NCBI GenBank assembly: GCA_946406115.1
Contig: OX291545.1
Location: forward strand, 15,018,001 to 15,082,000
Direction: 5' to 3'
Source: Apoda limacodes
Taxonomy: Eukaryota > Arthropoda > Insecta > Lepidoptera > Limacodidae
DNA length: 64,000 nt
Below are positions 13,907 to 23,400 of the stretch, piece by piece (position 1 is the stretch's first letter; each line of letters opens with the position of its first letter). Both the position numbers and the translations under genes were made by a program. Under the pieces are notes generated by a model. That model saw only the letters and a list, made by a program, of their open reading frames with translations. It was not told the DNA's origin and ran no database searches.

Positions 13907-14050
13907 TACAGAACTCTTTCTGTAATTCACAGTATATTATTTTTTTTTAATTATTTACGATTTATTGTGAACAAGCCACAAATATAAATTATAAACAAAT
14001 TAATCACAAGCAGCAAGGGTAAATCAGTGTTACCGTTATCGGCAGTTTTT

Positions 14051-14278
14051 TAGGGTGTGTTCCAAATCGCAACGAGGAAGTTAAACTAGATGGTTGAGAC
14101 GCACTGGGTAGAGTAATTTTCCAACTGTCAAGTTGAATTCTTTACACTGCCACAGAAAAGGTTGAAATTCACTCCTGTCAGTGTAAAAATTAACTGTCAA
14201 ACACTCGTTCCACAACGGGTTGATTTTTCATCTTTACCGTGCGATAATTACTCGGCGTGTTTTGGAACATAATACTTT
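14051..14278. mobile_element. MITE family M1, copy 1
   Basis: A ~228-bp non-coding element whose left end TAGGGTGTGTTCCAAATCGC is matched by an inverted right end reading GGCGTGTTTTGGAACATA. Internal words (TAATTTTCCAACTGTCAAGT, TCACTCCTGTCAGTGT, GTTCCACAACGGGTTGATTT, GCGATAATTACTCGGCGTG) recur almost unchanged at 19739-20087. It starts about 145 bp upstream of the NFS1 start codon, so it may lie in or next to that promoter. Confidence 0.75.
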
Positions 14279-14284
14279 TGAGTG

Positions 14285-14900
14285 AGTCCTAGGTAGCGGT
14301 CCGTCTTCACGACCACAAGAAACCACGGATCAAATTCGTGTCAGGTGTTTTTTATCGTATTAAATCAAATGGACCGGTAGTAAAAAATTGACAATGACAG
14401 CTGGAAGCTGGTTAAAAACCCGACTGAGTCAAGTAGCGTTATAAATTGAACCGTTTAAAAACTAGCTGACTGCCAACTCGATGCCGCATGCCTTTCAAAA
14501 ACGTGTTGACTTAAGATAACCGAACTCGACGCGGGTTTGACGGAGTTGAATTAAGAAAATTAGTAAATTATTTTGTTGTCCATGAACTTCAAATAATCTC
14601 AAATAATCCAACTCAAATCAACTAACAACGAATAACCATAGGTCAAAGCAAAGTATTTTGTTTTTTTTGTAGTTGTGCGCCAGCTGTAAATCTCAAAATG
14701 TAACAACCGGCCCGTTTAATTCAATACGGTAAAAAACACCTTACACTAACTTAATCCGCGATTTCTTGTGGCCGTGGAGACGGCTGTTGTTTTTGTAGTG
14801 AGATGGTTTAAGTGAGATTATTTTAGATTGTAGTTCATGGACCGGGGTTGTGACGTTATTTGGTCATTTGTTGTCAAAATTAACATCTGTTTATGTGTAG
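14285..14900. mobile_element. Foldback element with nested inverted repeats
   Basis: The arm at about 14298-14410 is matched in reverse complement by about 14670-14785: both give CAGGTGTTTTTTATCGTATT-like and ACCACAAGAAACCACGG-like words with several mismatches. A second, weaker inverted pair joins 14579-14615 (GTCCATGAACTTCAAATAAT) with about 14815-14845. Sequence at about 14790-14885 also resembles 20115-20187. It is non-coding. Confidence 0.65.
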
Positions 14901-15580
14901 TGGACCGGTTTGAAATTTAGTGTTGCCAGTATAGGAATTTTGCGATGAAGGTGGTCAACGCCATAGATGTAGCAAGGGTTTTGAAGATTTTGAACCTAAA
15001 GTGTGTAAGGACTTAATAAATGTAAGGATTAAAACAATAGCTTTTAAACATGGACGTATAAAAAACCACGTCAAACGGCGCTGTTTCAAGGTTATGTCAA
15101 CTGTTTGTTTTTATAGTGATGTTACAAAATAACGAGGCAATTGTAATCGAATATTTTTGTAATCTTAATATAATCTGTCGGTATAGTTAAAAAAAAAACG
15201 TTATAATTTTATAATATATAATGTACTTAGCATTTAATACAGTTAATAATATAATAAAGGTGCGCCCAAACAAAACTTAAGAAAATTTGTGTCATAATAT
15301 CAGTCAGATGAATGAAAAAAAACATTGAAAATAAAATTACTTAGTACTACGTAGTACCTACTTTATATTTCTAGTAAAAAATGGCAACCCAAAATAGCAT
15401 TGTGGGGACCGCCATTTTGTGACATTTACAAACAGTCGTCTCTTGTCGTCTCGCACGCATAGACTACGTTCTCCAGTGTTTCTCGTTGTGTATTTTCTCG
15501 TGACTGTCATTGTTGTTATTTTGACTTTTCTTGATATACTGACCTCTGCGCTAATCTGGACTTTTGGTGCATAATAGCAA

Positions 15581-16800
15581 TGCCAAAACGCTGTCAAACA
15601 TAATAAAAGTAAAACTCGTGAACTAATTATAAAGCTACAAGATTACTTTGAGCGTGAAAGATAAAATTGCGGACTTTTAATTCCTGACGACCAGGTCGAA
15701 GAACGCATCTCTCAGGCACTTGGAGTGAGCAAACGGACGTAAACAAATATTAATAAAGAAAAGTTCATCTCATCTGGCATCGAAGAAAATATTTTACGAT
15801 CACCAAAAAAGAAACGCAGAATTGAACCTATAACAGACATTGATAGCTTTAACGCCGATGCAATAAGGAATCATTTATATATGGTTATTATTCCAGGAAT
15901 GAGTACCTTAATAGGTCGATGCTTCTAGCATCTTTGAAAGCAGCTGATTTTTTTATGGGAGGCAAAACTGCTTTATCTAAAATTTTGACAGATATTGGAT
16001 TTCAATATAAAAAAACAGACAAAAGGAAAATACTTTTTAGAAAGAAATGACATAATTTAAAATAGAATTACTTTTTTAAGAGAAGCGATAAAAATCAATA
16101 ATTGAGACAATGTCGTTTTCATCGACGAGACATGGCTGAACGCCAATCACACGCTTTCACGTTCTTGGACAGATGACACTCAAGCGTCAACGTCGAAAGT
16201 GCCAATGGGTAAAGGAGCACGGCTTATAATATGCCACGCTGGTTGTGCGAAGTATGGTTTCGTGGAAAACGGTTTATTGGCATTTGAGTCAAAAACTACT
16301 ACTGACTACCACGAAGAAATGAATGCGGCTACATTTAAGGAGTGGTTCCAGGATGTGTTGCTACCAGGCCTGCCAGAGCCTTCAGTTATATTAATGGATA
16401 ACGCCCTTTATCATTCGGTGCAAAAAAATAAAGCACCTTCCCAAGCTAATAGAAAAGAGGAATTGGTGGCTTGGCTGCAAAAAAGTGGCATTGACGCAAA
16501 TATATCAATGCTAAAAGCAGAGCTGATGAAATTAGTCAGTGACCATAAGCCGACAAATATTCGATATGAAATAGATGAGTTGGCCCTGGAGGACGGTCAT
16601 CGCGTTCTCCGAATTCCCCCGTACCACTGCCAGCACAATGCCATTGAGCTAATTTGGGCTCAAATTAAAGGTTATGCAGCCCGTCATAATACTTCTCCAC
16701 CGTATGGCATAAAAAAGATGAAGATGCTTTTAAAGAAGCATGCGAAAAAGTCACAACAGATGACTGGATGAAGGTGTCTATACATTAGGTAGCCATATTG
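15581..16800 (+). pseudogene. Decayed IS630/Tc1/mariner transposase of DD82E type
   Basis: A transposase remnant. The ancestral start seems to be the ATG at 15581 (MPKRC), followed by an HTH-like N-terminal region broken by stops (TRELIIKLQDYFERER, EERISQALGVSKRT, RSPKKKRRI). The catalytic core is open from 16106 to 16771. The first Asp is in VVFIDETWLN (16124-16126), the second in VILMDNALYHS (16397-16399) and the Glu in CQHNAIELIWAQIKGY (16646-16648). The last two are separated by exactly 82 residues. An in-frame TGA at 16103 and a frameshift near 16710 (the other frame restores ACEKVTTDDWMKV) make it inactive. The 82-residue spacing matches the group described as Sailor (DD82E), as I recall it. 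Ends are uncertain; GCCGCCATTT-like words at about 15410 and 16882 are a weak candidate inverted pair. Confidence 0.8.
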
Positions 16801-16997
16801 CAACTTTAAAAACGCGATTCCTTTTTGATATTCATTGAACTTGCGTTTGCCAAGACCTTGTGGATAAGCTTGGCGACTGCAAATGGCGGCTTGAAATCTA
16901 TTGCTGATATTCATTATATTTTTAAAGAATTTAAGTATTTTGTTAATTAGGTATTACTAATTTAACAGATTCTTAGTTAATGTATAGCCAGATTTTC

Positions 16998-17890
16998 TAT
17001 TTTTTTTTATTTATTTCATGTACACAATTATAGGACACTTAAAACATATAAAATACAAAAATAGCAATGTACATAGGTCAAGCTTATCTCTAGTTGAGAT
17101 CTCTTACAGCAGACCTAAGAAAGTGAGAGCTGTAGAAAGTGAGCGGGTAACACATATGCACTGAGATTACAAAATAAATATATTTTTAATAAATATATTG
17201 ACTGTCTCTTATTGTATGAGGCAGTGAGTTCCAAAGGATAATAGCCTGGACTGGAAAATGAAGCATTTAAGAACAGAGATTGTCAGAACCTTTTGCAGAA
17301 GATTTAATCGAGAGAATGTGTCCCTTAACATCGTTCTCAGTGACTTGATGGAAACAAAATGGTTCACACTGAGGCTGCGGCAGGCTTGAGATTTTATGGA
17401 GAGTTTCGTTCTTAGTATCTGGGTTAATCGTATATGGAGAGGTGGAAAAATGGTGATTAAGTAAATTAATATCTGTAGATACATCACAAGGAGTAGAAGA
17501 TTTACCGATACCTATAGAATTAAGGTATTTCCACATCTGTGAGGGATTGACATTTTCAATAGATTGATGTATATGCCATCTTTTGCATCTCTGCACGCCT
17601 TAGTAAAATTTTTACGAAATGATTTATAAAGTGCTAAATTGTCGTCACTGGGTTGCTTCTTGAACTTAGTTTTAGCTTTGTCGCGTTTAGCCATAAAATT
17701 TTTAATGTCCTGGTTTAGCAACGGTGCCGGAAAACGCTTCACCTTAACTTTTTTTTCTGGTGCATGAATATCAAAATATCAATGATTGTTTTCGTAAAGA
17801 GTTCTACCTTACTGTCAATATCATTAGAAGCTAATACTGGGGTCCAGTCTATATTGTTTACGTCATCACGAAATGCCTGTTAATAATCTT
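16998..17890 (-). mobile_element. Internally deleted LINE (Jockey/CR1-like) remnant
   Basis: On the minus strand, 17890-17512 encodes the linker after the endonuclease (VKRFPAPLLNQDIKNFMAKR, then FRKNFTKACRDAK) with one frameshift. It leads through 17596-17267 (NPSQMWKYLNSIGIGK) to the first reverse transcriptase words (SSAKGSDNL). The frame then jumps to the extreme C-terminus, AIILWNSLPHTIRDS (about 17240-17195). The whole palm region is therefore missing. A 3' UTR follows, with AGAGATCTCAACTAGAGATA and an A-rich tail ending near 16998. It is dead. Confidence 0.75.
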
Positions 17891-18874
17891 TAAAATTTCG
17901 AAGGATCATGTACTTGATCGTTACTAGAAAGGTAGAATGTTTGTACGTAAGTAGCTAATATTTTCACAATATATTTAAGATCAACTAGGTACCTACCTAC
18001 TTAATAAATAACCGATATGCAAGACAGACAGAAAAAGGCTTCAAATGTATCAACATCCTGCTTTCTAAGTCGAAGGTATGCCAGTATCGAAAGAGAAGAC
18101 TGACTGCATTTTAGAACATTCTAAATATTACAATTTCCATGTCCATATTGGCCAACTTTCTAAATATCGATATTAAAATTACGACGTCTTTAAATCACTT
18201 GCAAATTCTGAACAACACAAATAAATATCAATTTTGTCGAAATTCAATATTGTACTGCTAATATAGTATTGCAATAACAATTTCTGATTAAATTAGATGG
18301 TTAACATATCAATTTTACATACATTTTGAATAAAAATAAACACTAAATGCTACGTGCATGTGAAACGACGTGTTACTCCCCTTTTTTTAGTAACGTTTGC
18401 AAAAGACACATATCCTCATATTTGTACCTCGATATTACACAAATAAATTCAAAAAAACTCACTAAAACACCATCAAATTAAGTTGAATTCAGCAAAGTTT
18501 TAAGATTATTTCAATCTTCCAAGGCAGCCATAAACAATATACGTCAAAATTTGTTCCCTGAGACTTCCGCGGTGGCGTTTCAAATTGTCACACAAAATTA
18601 GCTGTCATTTGTATAGAAAAGCCAGTCCAGTGCACAGAACACATATACCCATAGTCCAGTGGATAGTACAGTGCAAAAAACATAAGCAATTTTCGATAAT
18701 TGGCACAAATGATGTAAAGTTTTCCAGCCGACGCTCACAATACAGCGTTTTCAATACATGAGGAATAAGTCTACCACGATTGTTTCGAAAACGCTCTCTC
18801 TATAGCGATACTGCACGATTTTTCGATTTTAACTTGTCTAAGGCCCCTGAAGCTTAAGCTAATGTTGCTATGTG

Positions 18875-19141
18875 TACATAAAAGTGATAGCGTTCATAGA
18901 AACGTTGATACCCGACCAAGTTAAGAAGTTATCTTTAATGTATAACTTCGCCAAGTATCGGCAACTTACATACTACGTGATCGGATACTAACGTTTCTAT
19001 TATCGTTTTCGTTGTTTTTCTTACTTGGCTAGAGGCCGGTGCTTTAACTATTTGTGCATAAAACCGATAGCGATCATAGAAACGCTGGTAGCCGACCGAT
19101 CAAAGAAGTTATATTTAATGTATAACTTCGCCAAGTAATGT
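18875..19141. repeat. Pair of ~90-bp direct repeats with internal hairpin
   Basis: 18877-18957 and 19052-19137 share TCATAGAAACG, TGATACCCGACC-like words and AATGTATAACTTCGCCAAGT. Each unit contains an inverted pair (GAAGTTAT and ATAACTTC) around TTTAATGT. They are not coding. This looks like a non-autonomous element or a local duplication. Confidence 0.65.
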
Positions 19142-19154
19142 GCAAAAAAAACAT

Positions 19155-19500
19155 AAATGCAAAAGTCTGCCTGTCTGTTACCTCTTCACGCTTAATTTGC
19201 AGAACCGATTTAGACGAAGTTCGCATGGAGATAGTTTGAGTAATGCGAAGGGACATAGGCTACTTGAAACGGTCATGTGTGAGTCGGTTCTTTTCTCTAT
19301 AATTGATGAGTTACCGTTGAAATCCTTTACCGATAATCGAATATAGGTCGGCTAGAACCGCGGCAAATTTGGCATGGAGATAGCTTGAGTCCCGGGAAAG
19401 GACACAGATTACTTGAAAACGTCAAGTGTGAGTCGGTTTTTTTCTATAATTAAGGAGTTGCCGTTGAAATCCAACACTAATAACCGGATTTAGCTAGTTG
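19155..19500 (+). repeat. Dispersed repeat C, two tandem partial copies
   Basis: Unit 1 (about 19155-19344) and unit 2 (about 19345-19500) both run through GGCATGGAGATAG-like words, a rendering of GGGAAAGGACATAGGCTACTT, GTGTGAGTCGGTT, and ATTAAGGAGTTGCCGTTGAA. The same family occurs at 34290-34556, 37085-37372, 40530-40800 and 62100-62690 (plus), and at 54585-54815 and 57730-57990 (minus). From memory this is the tail of a widespread lepidopteran retroelement. Confidence 0.7.
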
Positions 19501-19738
19501 TAATATATCATGGACAACGTTAAAAAATAGTAAAAAAATAGGGTGCAAGCCCCGTGTTGATAGGTACAATAGGTCCGGAGATACGATGGTAGCTTCAGTC
19601 TAAAGCTAGCAGGACCATGGTATCTCAGAAACCGGTGAAGCAAAAAAAAAACAATTTTTTGGCAAAACATTAGCAAAAAAATATGGTATAAGTCGCATCG
19701 TGGTCTTATGCCTTGGATGAGCCAGGTTTATAGACACC

Positions 19739-20087
19739 TAGGATGCGTTCCAAATCGCAACGAGGAATTTAAAATAGTGGTTTTGGGATGAACGGGGTAG
19801 AGTAATTTTCCAACTGTCAAGTTGAATTCTTTACACTGGCATACAAAAGGTTCAAAATCACTCCTGTCAGTGTGAAAATTAACTGTCAAACGCCCGTTCC
19901 AGAACGGGTTGATTTTTCAAATTTACCGGGCGATAATTACTCGGCGTGATTTGGAACATATATTAAAAGGTTGAAAATCACTCCTGTCAGTGTGAAAATT
20001 AACTGTCAAACGCTCGTTCCAGAACGGGTTGATTATTCAACGTTACCGGGCGATAATTACTCGGCGTGATTTGGACATAGCCCTAAT
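19739..20087. mobile_element. MITE family M1, copy 2 with tandem duplication of its right half
   Basis: The left end reads TAGGATGCGTTCCAAATCGC. The right half (about 19844-19961) is repeated at 19962-20081, each with TCACTCCTGTCAGTGTGAAA, GTTCCAGAACGGGTTGATT and GCGATAATTACTCGGCGTGA. The second right end closes with GATTTGGACATAGCCCTA, which is the inverse of the TAGGGTGTGTTCCAAATC left end of copy 1. It ends about 320 bp upstream of the NELF-E start codon. Confidence 0.75.
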
Positions 20088-20404
20088 AAGAAAACAAAAT
20101 ACCTTGTTATGACCTGTGGTTGTTTGTGGTGAGTTGGTTGCATAATTTAAGATTAAAGTTCATGAATCATGGTGAAATATGGTCATTTATCGTACCGGGA
20201 CCGCACTTAAGGTAAACGAAAATAATGATTCTGCATCCCAAAACGAACACGCCCATAGTATCTTTATACGATCTCTATTTAATCTGTGTTGTTTACAAAA
20301 GAAAAGTAAATAAAACAGTACCAAGTAATTTGTGCTACATAAATCGAAAATCACTATTTTTTATTATAAGTTTTGCAAAATACGGATTACTTTGGGTTCT
20401 TAAT

Positions 20405-23400
20405 ATGGTATACCTTCACTTTCCTTCCAATTTGACTGAAGAAGAATTGATGTTACAGGCAAAATATCAGAAATTGAAGAAGAAAAAGAAAGCTCTTCAA
20501 GCACTGAAAGCTCCTAAGCAAGAACCAGAAAAACCAGTTTTACCGAAACGTCCTACTGAAGCTCGTGATGCTAGGGAGATCGCCCGAAAGTTAATTAAAA
20601 GTGGAGCCATTCAGGCAATTAAAAGTCCTCCGCCTCAACCACAAAATGCTACTTTTAAACGGCCACGAGCAGGTCTGTAAATAACTGAGGCGTGCGTAAA
20701 ACCTACAACTCAGTGACTTGGTAGTTGGATTTTTAGAGTTCAGTACCTCCAACTGATGGAACCCTTATAAGATTATTTGAAAAATATTTACTTATTGGGC
20801 ACAAGCAATCAGACATAGAGTATCCCCATTGAAAAATCCTCAAAAAGCTGTTGATATTTCTGGTCTTGGAGATTTTAATACCCATCATGTTTAAGGGGGC
20901 TCATAATACAGTGACTTATTCTCTACTCACTTAATTGATCTTATTGAAAACTTGAATATATGCATCATTGACAGTGGAGCTCCCACACATAGAGTATCCC
21001 GTTGAAAAATCCTCAAACAGCTGTTGATATATCTGGTTGCCCTTGTTTAGCCCCTGTTCTCAAATGGGAAGTTCTTTCGCAGACTTATAGAAGTGACCAT
21101 TTCCCAATTATAATTTCCAAACCCCAAACCATTAGTCCTGTTATTACCTCTTCTTAAGTATAAAACCTGATAGAAGACTCAACACAATTTTCTTTTACTG
21201 TGGAAGATATATTAATACAATTAAACCATAATGTATTAGATTCTCGTTACATTAGCTATTCCAGATTCATAGAATATCTGACTACTGTAGTGGATTCCCA
21301 TATCCCAAATGTAAGTGTTCTGTCATCTCTGTTGGGTCTCTTGAGTGTACTATTATGATAAGGCTACACAGGGAAGCTGAGCTGCAGTATAATACTTGTA
21401 TGACTATAGATAACTATATTAATTACCAGCATGTTTCAGCAAAAGCAAAAAGCCTTTTTTAAAAAAAATTGAGGCAGGACAGACTTCTGTAAGTCATTAT
21501 CGACTAGGGCACCTTCTTCTCAAGTCTGGAAACAAATAAAAAGATTCCAATCCACTAATTCTTCTTCATGGATTAATGAGTTTGCTGATATTTTGGATAT
21601 TTTAGGATTTTGTCCCTAACCAAAACTGTTCACATCTTTTATATCCAATTCAGACCTCCAGTAAATTTAACAAAGCATTTACAATGACAGAACTAGAGTG
21701 TGTCATGTCATGGCATTCCTTACTCTTTCATTATTCATCTTAGTAGTCATAGTAAACATATACTCTTAAACATTCTCAATATTATTTTGCTTTTCTAATA
21801 TTACCTCAAAAGACTGGAAAACACAAATAAATTATCCTTTTACTTGAAACAGGTATGGATCGTTCTGAAGCTTCTTCCTACAGGCCTATTGCTTTATCAT
21901 CATGTATTTGCAAACTTATGGAGCATTTCATAAAAAAATTATAAAGAGTGTCTAATGGAGTTAAGTGGTACTCTGGCTAACACTCAATTTGGTGTCCACT
22001 AGGGAAACGGAACTATAGATAGCCTTAGTGTTCTCTGTACTGACATTTGGGTTGCATTCTCTAGATTTGAGGATTCGCTGCACGGACAGCGGAGGACCGG
22101 CGGTGCTTGTTGCTGTCATACTCGGCATAGACGCGGCGTGCTGGTTCGGCGGTCAGGGAGACCTGATGAAACGGCTGACCGCTGGCCGCCCGCAGGTTGA
22201 ACGGGATCCCGAACCCAGGGATCACTTAATCTCCGCCCTGGGAGGCTGATTGCCAGCCTGTGTAAAGTATCTGAAGTGGTAGTCGTGCCGGAGAAGGAGA
22301 CCGGAGTGGACCCGGCTACTACAACAGAGGGGGATCAGGGGCCCTTCCGCCCGCCGTGCCAGCAACCGTATCATCTGTGGCGAGCTTCGGCAGTCTTAGA
22401 ACCGCACCCTTTGCCCTCTATGCTGTCTGTGCAGTGAATCCTCATCATTAGTCTTAGTAACTTTTTTTTATATATATTATGGCCAGAAGACAGAAAAAGA
22501 AAAGAGTTTGCACAGCGGCTACTCCATCCACATATAATGTGGATTTTTGCAACATCAGGGGTATTCACGCAAATCTTAACGCAGTCCACCACCATCTCGA
22601 AACTGCGCAGCCGACCATTCTTTTTCTAACGGAGACGCAGATATCCTGCCCGGCCGACACATCATACCTTCATTATCCCGGCTACAAACTCGAACACAAT
22701 TTTATGAGTCGTGCCGGTGTATGTATGTTCGTCCGGGAGGATATCTGCTGTCGCCGCCTTCATAGCCTTGAAGACAGGGACCTGTCGATATTGTGGGTGC
22801 GCGTAGATTACGGCGGCCACACTCGTATCTATGCGTGCCTATACAGGTCTCATAGCGGTGACACGGACGTAACTCGACTCTTCACGCACCTGAGTTTGAC
22901 GACTGACAAAGTTCTAGAGCAATATCCCACAGCAGAACTAGTTATTTTGGGAGACTTTAACGCCCACCATCGCGAGTGGCTCAGTTCTCGAACCAATAAC
23001 TATGCTGGGATATCTGCTCATGAATTTGCTCTGACCTATGGATTCTCTCAGCTGGTACTTTCTCCAACGAGAATACCAGATATAGAGGAACATACGAGCT
23101 CCTTACTGGACCTTCTGCTGACTACTCGTCCGGACGGGTACTCCGTCTCAGTGGATGCGCCTCTTGGCTCCTCGGACCACTGTCTCGTTCGGACTCAAGT
23201 GTCATGCACACAACCTGATCCTTCTGGGCCAACTAACTGGCGTCGTGTGTGGCACTATAAGTCGGCAGACTGGGATGGATTGCGTGAATTTTACGCATCG
23301 TACCCGTGGAGGCAGATCTGCTTTAACTCAGAAGATCCTGACGTCTGCGCAGCCGCAGTCACTGAGACAATCCTTGCTGGTATGGAATGCTATATTCCTA

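Larger units (their letters stand above)
13907..20404. other. NFS1/NELF-E divergent intergenic region
   Basis: About 6.5 kb separates the two start codons, which point away from each other. It contains, in order, a MITE (about 14051-14278), a complex foldback (about 14285-14900), a decayed DD82E transposase (15581-16800), a LINE remnant on the minus strand (16998-17890), direct repeats (18875-19141), two tandem repeat-C copies (19155-19500) and a second MITE with an internal duplication (19739-20087). Stretches such as 17900-18860 hold nothing I recognise. No convincing TATA box is visible for either gene. Confidence 0.7.

Noticed and set aside
20225..20404. N-terminal extension of NELF-E by 60 codons
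   Set aside because: The extension reads as AT-rich noise; family conservation starts exactly at the ATG at 20405.
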